NCBI RefSeq assembly: GCF_947498005.1
Contig: NZ_CANMIW010000001.1
Location: 682,001-746,000 of the forward strand
Length of the DNA stretch: 64,000 bases
Reading direction: 5' to 3'
Source: an uncultured Winogradskyella sp.
Lineage (GTDB): Bacteria > Bacteroidota > Bacteroidia > Flavobacteriales > Flavobacteriaceae
Below the pieces are notes generated by a model. That model was given only the letters and a program-made list of their open reading frames with translations, was not told where the DNA came from and searched no databases. Shown here one piece after another: positions 1-6,344 of the stretch (its first letter is position 1; every line of letters starts with the position of its first letter). Made by a program: the position numbers and the translations under genes.

Positions 1-223
1 CTTTTGCCATTACATTACCTTTAAGTCTTCGTTGAACTAAGTCTTTATTATTGACATCAGAATAATAATTACCAAATTGAAAAATAATTTTTTGTTCAAT
101 TAATGTATTGAGCTCTTGTATGGTGTCAGATAAATGATTTGCAGAAGAAAACGAATAAATCTCCTCTTTGGTTAAAGGGTATTTAAAAATTGAAAAGTAT
201 ATGATTACTTTTAAAGCATTCAT
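1..223 (-). CDS. Partial hypothetical protein with winged-helix-like N-terminus
   Basis: The reverse strand is open from an ATG at 223-221 to the window edge, giving the first 74 residues of a longer protein. It begins MNALKVIIYFSIFKYPLTKE and continues with alternating short helices, then an ERR/QRR-type basic stretch near residue 65. The N-terminus looks like a small winged-helix module seen at the start of some uncharacterised Bacteroidetes proteins; I do not recognise a function. The frame stays open upstream of this ATG to about 355 but has no other ATG, so the start is the best available rather than certain. It lies 151 bp downstream of the tsaC start-distal end, on the same strand. Confidence 0.5.
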   Translation of the reverse strand, partial: MNALKVIIYFSIFKYPLTKEEIYSFSSANHLSDTIQELNTLIEQKIIFQFGNYYSDVNNKDLVQRRLKGNVMAK

Positions 224-374
224 CTTTTTAACAGCGTTTTTTTTATAAAAATAAGGCTTAAATTTAGAATATAAGAAATAAGTTTTATTTAGTGGAAAAA
301 GATGTTTGTCTAGATAATTGATAATTTCAACTCTGAATATAACTAGTTTTAATTATTGCGAATGAAATTACCGC

Positions 375-1349
375 TTATTTAGTTGCTCTATTTAATCTGT
401 CATTAATAGATTTCCCTAAACCATTATCAGGAAATTTTTCTGCAATAATTATATCTAAATCAAAAGTGTCTAATTGATGAAGTGCATCATATAATTTTGA
501 AGCGGACTCTTTTAAATTACCTGTTTTAGATAAAACAATTTGAGTTTTTATAGCGTCGTTTTTAAATTCAGTATCAAAAACTAAAAGACCAATCCTTAAG
601 TTTTTGTATTGCTTTAATGCTTTAGGTATATTATCTGTTAAAACCGTTTTGGTTTTTGGTGCATAATGACGCGCGAGCATACCTGGCGCATTTGGTATGG
701 TTTTTTGTTTAGGCGCTTCGGTAACCGTGTTTTTTATTTCAATTTTGCCAACAATGGCTTCAATGTCTTCTATAGCAGTAGAGCCTAACCTGTAAATAAT
801 AGGTTCATCGTTTTCAAAACCAATGATTGTAGATTCAATACCACTTTTACATGCACCACCATCTAATACCATTTTAAGTGTGTCTTTAAAATACGTTTCT
901 ACGTGTTGTGCTGTGGTTGGACTAATACTACTAAACGGATTGGCACTTGGTGCTGCTAAAGGGAAATCGAGTTGCTTTAATAACTCTAAAGTGGTTGGGT
1001 GGTTTGGTACTCTAACCGCAACGGTATCTTTTCCTCCTGTAATTAAATCTGGAATTATAGCCTTCTTTTTCAACACCAATGTTATTGGTCCTGGCCAAAA
1101 AGCGTCTGCCAACAATTGTGCTTTTTCAGGAATGTTTTCTACAATAGTTGAAAGCGAATCTATAGATGGAATATGAACAATGAGTGGATTAAAAAATGGT
1201 CGCTTTTTTGTTTCAAAAATTGATGTAATCGCTTTTTTGCTGTATATATTTCCTGCTAAACCATAAACCGTTTCCGTTGGAATAGCTACAATGTTTTCAT
1301 CAGTTAAAAGTTGAATTGCTTTTGATATGTCTTTAGAAATAATACTCAT
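375..1349 (-). CDS. tsaC: Threonylcarbamoyl-AMP synthase (Sua5/YciO/YrdC type)
   Basis: This enzyme makes L-threonylcarbamoyladenylate from threonine, bicarbonate and ATP, the first step of the t6A modification at position 37 of ANN-decoding tRNAs. The N-terminal two thirds (about residues 8-200) is the YrdC fold with TETVYGLAGN, KRPFFNPL and SANPFSSISPT motifs that line the nucleotide and substrate pocket. The remaining C-terminal 100 residues, after the APGMLARHYAP linker, match the extra Sua5 domain, so the 324-aa length is typical of the Sua5 (TsaC2) form rather than the short E. coli TsaC. Cytoplasmic and expected to be essential. It stands alone on the minus strand and is divergent from the plug-domain gene at 1517. 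Confidence 0.93.
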   Translation of the reverse strand: MSIISKDISKAIQLLTDENIVAIPTETVYGLAGNIYSKKAITSIFETKKRPFFNPLIVHIPSIDSLSTIVENIPEKAQLLADAFWPGPITLVLKKKAIIPDLITGGKDTVAVRVPNHPTTLELLKQLDFPLAAPSANPFSSISPTTAQHVETYFKDTLKMVLDGGACKSGIESTIIGFENDEPIIYRLGSTAIEDIEAIVGKIEIKNTVTEAPKQKTIPNAPGMLARHYAPKTKTVLTDNIPKALKQYKNLRIGLLVFDTEFKNDAIKTQIVLSKTGNLKESASKLYDALHQLDTFDLDIIIAEKFPDNGLGKSINDRLNRATK

Positions 1350-1516
1350 AATTCAATATAGAGGACAAAATTAATTGAAATTATAATAAAGTATCCGACA
1401 TTTTTAACCTTTGTTAAAATTTCAATAAAATAAATGTGCTTAAGTCAATTTATAATAAGATCTAGTTAAAATTTATTGTATATTGCTAAGTACCTAACAT
1501 TAAAAATATTAGAACT

Positions 1517-2173
1517 ATGAAAATCAAATACTTTGGATTCCTTATTCTTTTTACCTTCGCATTTACTACAAATATTTCAGCTCAAAAGAAATCGAAAAAA
1601 ATTGTTATTACTGGTGTGGTAAAAGATTCTTTAGGTAATCCTGTGAATGAAGCTACTGTATATGTTGAAGACTCGTCTGTAAAAAAGACAACGAATAAGG
1701 ATGGAGAATTTAAAATTAAAGTTAAGGAGACTCCCAAAACTATATATGCCTTCTCAGAACACTATGGTTTGAGTTCTTCTGAAGATTTTGATGAAAATAA
1801 GGTAACTATTGAGTTTGATAGTACCAGTGAAGAAAAAGGAAAAGCTTTTCAATTAGAGGCCTTAAAAAAAGTAAAAAAACGTAAGCCCGAAGTGGAACAA
1901 TATTTTACGAGTATATATGACTATTTAAGGGTTAAGGTTCCGCAAGTAAGAGTTTCGGGTAGTAATGAAATAAGAGTTAGAGGGTCTTATAATACCACAC
2001 TTTCTAGTAATGAAGATCCTTTGATTATTGTAAATGGACATCCAACGAGTACAGCTGCATTTGGAGATCTTACACCTAACAATATCAAAAACATAAATGT
2101 ACTTAAGAGTTCTGAAGCTGCATCTTATGGTGTTAGAGGAGCAAATGGTGTTATTTTGGTAACTACGAAATAG
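1517..2173 (+). CDS. Secreted carboxypeptidase-regulatory-like plus TonB plug protein without barrel
   Basis: A 218-aa protein with a clean signal peptide (cleavage after NISAQ, about residue 22). Residues 28-95 form a CarboxypepD_reg-like beta sandwich (ITGVVKDSLGNPVNEATVYV). Residues 135-218 look like a SusC-type plug domain and end with the plug signature GANGVILVTTK. In a complete TonB-dependent receptor a barrel of 600 or more residues follows; here a stop codon comes directly after the plug, followed by a terminator hairpin. It therefore cannot be a transporter by itself. Stand-alone proteins of this build occur in Flavobacteriia, so a periplasmic or outer-membrane accessory role is possible; decay of a receptor gene is the alternative, but no barrel remnant is visible downstream. 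Confidence 0.8.
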   Translation: MKIKYFGFLILFTFAFTTNISAQKKSKKIVITGVVKDSLGNPVNEATVYVEDSSVKKTTNKDGEFKIKVKETPKTIYAFSEHYGLSSSEDFDENKVTIEFDSTSEEKGKAFQLEALKKVKKRKPEVEQYFTSIYDYLRVKVPQVRVSGSNEIRVRGSYNTTLSSNEDPLIIVNGHPTSTAAFGDLTPNNIKNINVLKSSEAASYGVRGANGVILVTTK

Positions 2174-2273
2174 TGTTCGATAATATTTTAATCGAGTTTT
2201 TGGAATTATATTTTCATTAGCTAACGGATTAAGAGCATTAAAACTAATGCGCATTCAATATAATTTAAATGGT

Positions 2274-2319
2274 AAGCGACTACAATCTAATATTACTTAG
2301 ATTTTAGTCGCTTATTTTT
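2274..2319 (+). terminator. Long intrinsic terminator of the plug-domain gene
   Basis: A two-tier hairpin: outer arms AAGCGACTA (2274-2282) and TAGTCGCTT (2305-2313), inner arms AATCTAA and TTAGATT around a six-base loop, followed by ATTTTT. It ends transcription of the plug gene and physically overlaps the 3' end of the small convergent gene at 2293-2445. Confidence 0.8.
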
Positions 2320-2445
2320 CTTTTCTTGTTTCTGCTGATAAAGCGCGTAACCTAATACAGCCATTTCTAAACCTAAAATAGCAATCTTTGCCTTTTTACT
2401 TTTTGTAAATGCACTTGTTAAACCTAATACTTTTGTAATAATCAT
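2293..2445 (-). CDS. Small basic single-helix membrane protein (50 aa)
   Basis: A short reading frame starting MIITKVLGLTSAF and ending in a very lysine-rich tail (QQKQEKKNKRLKSK). Residues 19-36 (AKIAILGLEMAVLGYALY) form one hydrophobic helix, consistent with a tiny membrane-anchored protein with positive cytoplasmic ends. Codon use is coding-like and an AT-rich leader precedes the ATG. The last codons coincide with the terminator hairpin of the convergent plug gene. I do not recognise the family; a short conserved hypothetical protein is the best description. Confidence 0.55.
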   Translation of the reverse strand: MIITKVLGLTSAFTKSKKAKIAILGLEMAVLGYALYQQKQEKKNKRLKSK

Positions 2446-2594
2446 AATGTTTTATTTAATGGTTAAACTTTGTTTGTCATAAAATTATGTAATAGACTGG
2501 GTTTAGCTTAGCGTAATCACTATTAGAATTAACTGAAATAATTAGAAACGATATTTTCTATACATTCAAAAACATAAAACCCGTTCCTTTTAGT

Positions 2595-2602
2595 AGTTTT
2601 GC
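2595..2602 (+). promoter_or_regulatory. Bacteroidetes -7 box (TAGTTTTG) for the ABC-F gene
   Basis: TAGTTTTG matches the TAnnTTTG consensus and lies 19 bp before the ABC-F start codon at 2621. No good -33 TTG element is visible at the usual spacing, so confidence is moderate. Confidence 0.5.
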
Positions 2603-2620
2603 ATCTTTAAAATTGAGAAC

Positions 2621-4252
2621 ATGATTTCAGTAGATAATTTAGCTGTAGAATTCAGTGGACAAACACTTTTTAAGGACGTGTCTTTTACTATTAATGAGAA
2701 TGATAAAATTGCCTTAATGGGTAAAAATGGTGCAGGAAAATCTACCATGATGAAAATTATTGCTGGTGTTCAAAATGCAACACGTGGTCATGTGCGTTCT
2801 CCAAAAGATACAGTCATTGCCTATTTGCCTCAGCACTTATTAACTAAAGATAATGCTACGGTTTTTGAAGAAGCGTCTAAAGCCTTTGCACATGTGTTTA
2901 AAATGCGTGATGAAATGGAAGCGCTCAACAAGCAACTAGAAACCAGAACCGATTACGAATCTGACGAATACATGAAAATCATAGAACGTGTATCAGATTT
3001 AGGCGAAAAATATTATGCTTTAGAAGATGTTAATTATGATGCAGAAGTAGAAAAAGCATTAAAAGGTTTAGGGTTTAAGCAAAACGATTTTACAAGACCA
3101 ACTAATGAATTTTCTGGAGGATGGCGAATGCGAATAGAATTGGCAAAAATATTACTTCAAAAGCCAGATTTAATTCTCTTAGATGAGCCAACTAACCATA
3201 TTGATATAGAATCTGTCATTTGGCTAGAAGACTTTTTGGTTAACAAAGCCAATGCGGTTTTGGTTATTTCCCACGATAGAGCCTTTATTGATAATATTAC
3301 CAATAGAACTATTGAGGTCACTATGGGCCGTATTTACGATTATAAAGCCAATTACTCGCATTACTTACAGTTACGAGAAGATAGACGCACACACCAAATA
3401 AAAGCCTACCAAGAACAGCAGAAATTTATTGCAGATAATATGCAGTTTATTGAGCGCTTTAAAGGTACCTATTCTAAAACCAACCAAGTGTCTTCACGAG
3501 AGCGCATGCTCGAAAAACTAGAGCGTATAGAAATAGATGAAGTAGATACCTCTGCTTTGCGTTTGCGTTTTCCGGCAACACAGCGTTCTGGCGATTATCC
3601 TGTAACGGTAAAGGATGTTTCTAAATCTTATGATGAGCATGTAGTGTTTAATGATGCTAATATGTCTATAGCAAGAGGTGAGAAGGTCTGTTTTGTGGGT
3701 AGAAATGGCGAAGGAAAATCCACGATGATTAAAGCCATTTTAGGCGAAATTGAAGTAGAAGGCACTTGTACTTTAGGCCATAATGTGCAAGTGGGTTATT
3801 TTGCGCAGAATCAAGCGGCTTTGTTAGATGAAAGCTTAACGGTTTTTCAAACCGTAGATGAAGTTGCAAAAGGTGATGTACGTACTCAAATAAAAAATAT
3901 TTTGGGTGGTTTTATGTTTAGAGGTGAGGATATTGATAAAAAAGTCAGTGTCTTATCTGGTGGTGAAAAAACCAGATTAGCGATGGTAAAACTCTTACTA
4001 GAACCTGTTAATTTATTAATTCTCGATGAGCCAACCAATCACTTAGATTTAAAGTCTAAAGATGTATTAAAAGAAGCACTACAAAATTTTGATGGCACTT
4101 TAATATTAGTCTCTCACGATAGAGATTTTCTACAAGGCCTTTCTAAAAAAGTATTTGAATTTAAAGAAAAACGCGTTATAGAACATTTTGAAACGATTGA
4201 TGATTTCTTAGCCAGAAATAGAGTTGAGAGTTTGAAAGGTTTGGATTTGTAG
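2621..4252 (+). CDS. ABC-F family ATPase (translation factor type)
   Basis: A soluble protein with two ABC cassettes and no membrane domain, the hallmark of the ABC-F family that binds the ribosomal E site and eases stalled or pausing translation. Cassette 1 has Walker A GKNGAGKST (about residues 34-42), signature FSGGW and Walker B LILLDEPTNHID. The inter-domain linker (about 240-320) is charged and helical, as needed for the P-site tRNA interaction motif. Cassette 2 has GRNGEGKST, LSGGEKTR and LLILDEPTNHLD. Length 543 aa is typical of YbiT-like and related housekeeping members. Antibiotic-resistance ABC-Fs are less likely on context, but sequence inspection alone cannot exclude it. The last 38 codons have a diverged second copy at 5248-5364. 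Confidence 0.9.
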   Translation: MISVDNLAVEFSGQTLFKDVSFTINENDKIALMGKNGAGKSTMMKIIAGVQNATRGHVRSPKDTVIAYLPQHLLTKDNATVFEEASKAFAHVFKMRDEMEALNKQLETRTDYESDEYMKIIERVSDLGEKYYALEDVNYDAEVEKALKGLGFKQNDFTRPTNEFSGGWRMRIELAKILLQKPDLILLDEPTNHIDIESVIWLEDFLVNKANAVLVISHDRAFIDNITNRTIEVTMGRIYDYKANYSHYLQLREDRRTHQIKAYQEQQKFIADNMQFIERFKGTYSKTNQVSSRERMLEKLERIEIDEVDTSALRLRFPATQRSGDYPVTVKDVSKSYDEHVVFNDANMSIARGEKVCFVGRNGEGKSTMIKAILGEIEVEGTCTLGHNVQVGYFAQNQAALLDESLTVFQTVDEVAKGDVRTQIKNILGGFMFRGEDIDKKVSVLSGGEKTRLAMVKLLLEPVNLLILDEPTNHLDLKSKDVLKEALQNFDGTLILVSHDRDFLQGLSKKVFEFKEKRVIEHFETIDDFLARNRVESLKGLDL

Positions 4253-4416
4253 GTTGTTTGATAGTATCATTTGATACTTTAATAAGACGATTAATCTCTG
4301 TTGTAGACCGTTTATTATTCTTTCTTATTTACTGTAATTCTCAATTCAAAAATATTGTATTTTAGGTAATACAAATAGAGATTATTATCTTTAAAAGAAA
4401 GCTTCTCAGTCTACAT

Positions 4417-4444
4417 TGTCCCCTTGAGGGGACTTTAGGGGTGT
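4417..4444 (+). repeat. 28-bp palindrome-containing repeat, copy A
   Basis: The 28-bp unit contains the hairpin GTCCCCTTGAGGGGAC followed by TTTAGGGGTGT. Identical units occur at 4852-4879 (inverted) and 5161-5188 (direct), and a 25/28 match at 60613-60640. Copy A sits 33 bp ahead of the DUF559 gene. Confidence 0.9.
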
Positions 4445-4477
4445 AAAGGAGTATAAGAACAGCCGGAATTACCACTA

Positions 4478-4849
4478 ATGAAAAACAAAATAATCCCATA
4501 CAATCCCAAACTAAAAATCCTAGCCAGGCAATTAAGAAAAAATAGCACTTTACCAGAAGTCTTGCTTTGGCAAAATATAAAGCAACGCGCTTATGGCGTT
4601 CAGTTTCATAGGCAAGTACCAATGTTAGAATATATAGCAGATTTTTATTGCCATGAAATAGGGTTGGTCATAGAAATTGATGGAGACAGTCACGAATATA
4701 GCTTTTTGTACGATGTTAAGAGACAAAAAGAAATCGAAGCTTATGGCGTTACCTTCTTAAGGTTTTCCAATGAAGAGGTTAAGAAAAATATGTTTAGTGT
4801 GTTGTTAGTTATTGAAGAAAAGGTAAAGGAGTTAACTGAGCAAGTCTGA
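4478..4849 (+). CDS. DUF559 domain protein (Vsr-like endonuclease fold)
   Basis: A 123-aa protein of the DUF559 family, which shares the PD-(D/E)XK fold of very-short-patch repair (Vsr) nucleases. Visible family features: the N-terminal RQLRKNSTLPEVLLW helix that precedes the fold, FHRQVPMLEYIADFYC strand pair with the metal-binding D, then LVIEIDGDSHE (E-x-D-G-x-x-H) and the closing LRFSNEEV strand. All putative catalytic residues are present. Biological substrate is unknown for the family. It is a lone gene, sandwiched between inverted copies of a 28-bp repeat (4417-4444 and 4852-4879), which suggests the nuclease and repeats belong together. Confidence 0.85.
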   Translation: MKNKIIPYNPKLKILARQLRKNSTLPEVLLWQNIKQRAYGVQFHRQVPMLEYIADFYCHEIGLVIEIDGDSHEYSFLYDVKRQKEIEAYGVTFLRFSNEEVKKNMFSVLLVIEEKVKELTEQV

Positions 4850-4851
4850 AA

Positions 4852-4879
4852 ACACCCCTAAAGTCCCCTCAAGGGGACA
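4852..4879 (-). repeat. 28-bp palindrome-containing repeat, copy B (inverted)
   Basis: Exact reverse complement of copy A, beginning three bases after the DUF559 stop codon. Together with copy A it frames the nuclease gene. Confidence 0.9.
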
Positions 4880-5247
4880 TTTGATAAAGGACAAAACAAT
4901 ACTTCAAGGGTTTTCAATTGTCCTCTACGTTTAAAAAAGAAAATACTATAGAAAGGGATTACTGTATTTGTAGGTTATAAGGATAGCACTAACGAATAAG
5001 AATAGTACTCCAGATTTATATTTTTTACTGATAACTTTATTAATAAGTATTATTTCGTTGAGAGGACGTTTAATAAAGTAAAAGCAAGAATTTATTGAAT
5101 CTTAATTATGTTTTGTAGTACTAAATATTATTTATTAAACACTGGTTTGTTGGTTAGGATTGTCCCCTTGAGGGGACTTTAGGGGTGTAAAATATGTAGG
5201 TTTACAAAACCAATTTAAAACCAATGTTTTTATTAAACCATTAACAT
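4880..5247. other. Non-coding spacer with the third repeat
   Basis: I see no convincing gene here. The stretch is AT-rich, contains repeat copy C (5161-5188), and ends where similarity to the ABC-F 3' end begins. It probably belongs to the inserted DNA. Confidence 0.5.
5161..5188 (+). repeat. 28-bp palindrome-containing repeat, copy C
   Basis: Identical to copy A over 28 bp and in the same orientation, 716 bp from copy A and 59 bp before the ABC-F gene remnant. Confidence 0.9.
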
Positions 5248-5364
5248 GGTTTTTCTAAAAAGGTATTTGAGTTTAAAGAAAAACGTGTTATTGAACATTT
5301 TGAAACTGTCGATGATTTTTTAGCTAGAAATTGAGTAGAAAGTTTGAAAGAGATAGATTTGCAG
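5248..5364 (+). pseudogene. Diverged duplicate of the ABC-F gene 3' end
   Basis: Reads GFSKKVFEFKEKRVIEHFE and onward, colinear with the last 39 codons of the ABC-F gene at 2621-4252. Most differences from the intact copy are third-position, synonymous changes (AAA/AAG, GAA/GAG, CGC/CGT, ACG/ACT, GCC/GCT), so the fragment diverged while under protein constraint, as an allele of a related strain would. It now has an in-frame TGA in place of AGA and has lost the terminal stop (CAG for TAG). It has no start. It marks one edge of the inserted DUF559/repeat segment. Confidence 0.85.
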
Positions 5365-5378
5365 CTAAAGTGGATTCG

Positions 5379-5570
5379 TTAAAAATGAATATCTTTAATT
5401 GCAACTCTTCCTTTATAAAGAGAAATAAACTCTGAATCATTTAAAGACTCTTGAAATAGTGCAGCTTTGAGGTAATTTTTAATAGCGTCGTTTACTGTTT
5501 TTCCTTTTTCATTCCCTAAATGTATATCGTTTTTATATATAGCAAATAATGTTTCCGTTTTATCACTCAA
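5379..5570 (-). CDS. Small hypothetical protein paired with HNH nuclease gene
   Basis: A 63-aa soluble, mixed-charge protein (MSDKTETLFAIYKNDIHLGN at the start) without recognisable domain. Its ATG overlaps the stop of the upstream HNH gene by the ATGA arrangement, indicating translational coupling. The internal DAIKNYLKAA helix and AIYKNDIHLGNEKG hairpin suggest a small alpha/beta fold. Partner, inhibitor or specificity subunit of the nuclease is possible on context only. Confidence 0.6.
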   Translation of the reverse strand: MSDKTETLFAIYKNDIHLGNEKGKTVNDAIKNYLKAALFQESLNDSEFISLYKGRVAIKDIHF

Positions 5571-6334
5571 GACTGAAAAATATTTAATTTATGATATTCT
5601 AAAAAATCTTCATTTGGGATAAATCTTTTAGGTAATTTCAGAGATTTCCCTTCCAATTTATGGAAATATAATTTCATGTTTTCACTGCCGTTTCTCTTTA
5701 ATTTATTTGATAATACCATTTTGAAATTCTTATCGAAAGTTATAAGGCCTCTATCAAATGCTTTGTCGTGTAAATAATTAAGACATAATCCATTTTGCGG
5801 GTTTAATCTCTCCTTTTTGTTTTGAGACCAAGGAATTATATGACTTGCAACCAATAAATCTGGAACATCAATACCTGAAATAGCGCATTTATTATCATAG
5901 TTCATTAAAACTATTTTTCTAAAAATAGATTGATTGACTCTGGTGCTAACTTCTCTAACTCTGTTTTCTCCTGTTAAGTGACTGAGATTTCCTAATTCAG
6001 ATTTAAATTTTTCTTCAATCGAAACCTTTTCTTTAGATGCTAAAATTTGCTCACTTAAATAAATCAGCTTTTCTTGGTCATGAAAAAATTCATCCCAAAT
6101 TGGTTGACATTGCTTTAAGCCTCCAACTAAACCTTTAACTCCACGGTTTTGATGATAAGGGTCACATGAGGCGAAATTTGATAATCTAATGGCAATTGAA
6201 TTATTTGACCTTCCTGTTAGATTAGCTAAATTAATAACTTCAGGATTACTCGCGTGAAATTTACCAAAAGGTAGCTTCAAATATAAATTGAAAGCTAAAA
6301 TTAATTCTTCTTTTGTCCAGAGTCTTCTACTCAT
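5567..6334 (-). CDS. HNH endonuclease family protein
   Basis: A 255-aa protein with an HNH nuclease module in the C-terminal half: CAISGIDVPDLLVASHIIPW, then NPQNGLCLN and HDKAFDRG, giving the His-Asn-His metal site. This arrangement matches the HNH domain used by several putative restriction endonucleases. The N-terminus (MSRRLWTKEELILAFNLYLK through the IAIRLSNF segment) looks like a helical DNA-binding module also found in such proteins. No methyltransferase is adjacent, so a classical type II system is not supported. It lies 10 bp downstream of polA on the same strand and overlaps the 63-aa gene by 4 bp, so the three may be cotranscribed. Confidence 0.85.
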   Translation of the reverse strand: MSRRLWTKEELILAFNLYLKLPFGKFHASNPEVINLANLTGRSNNSIAIRLSNFASCDPYHQNRGVKGLVGGLKQCQPIWDEFFHDQEKLIYLSEQILASKEKVSIEEKFKSELGNLSHLTGENRVREVSTRVNQSIFRKIVLMNYDNKCAISGIDVPDLLVASHIIPWSQNKKERLNPQNGLCLNYLHDKAFDRGLITFDKNFKMVLSNKLKRNGSENMKLYFHKLEGKSLKLPKRFIPNEDFLEYHKLNIFQS

Positions 6335-6344
6335 TTTATCAAAT

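Larger units (their letters stand above)
4417..4879 (+). mobile_element. Candidate compact element: DUF559 nuclease gene between inverted repeats
   Basis: Perfect 28-bp inverted repeats (copies A and B) bound a 463-bp segment whose only gene is the DUF559 endonuclease. A third identical repeat follows 280 bp later, then a stray second copy of the upstream gene's 3' end (5248-5364). The build resembles a minimal transposable or REP-like unit with its own nuclease. No known transposase is present and no target-site duplication was recognised, so mobility is inference. An alternative is that the repeats are ordinary dispersed palindromes and the gene merely lies among them. Confidence 0.45.

Noticed and set aside
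4362..4622. Minus-strand frame across repeat A and the DUF559 start
   Set aside because: Its sequence is explained by the repeat and by the antisense of the nuclease gene, whose codons and motifs are clearly on the plus strand.
4417..5364. Known insertion sequence
   Set aside because: No DDE, HUH or serine/tyrosine recombinase is encoded; only the DUF559 nuclease is present, so no IS family can be named.
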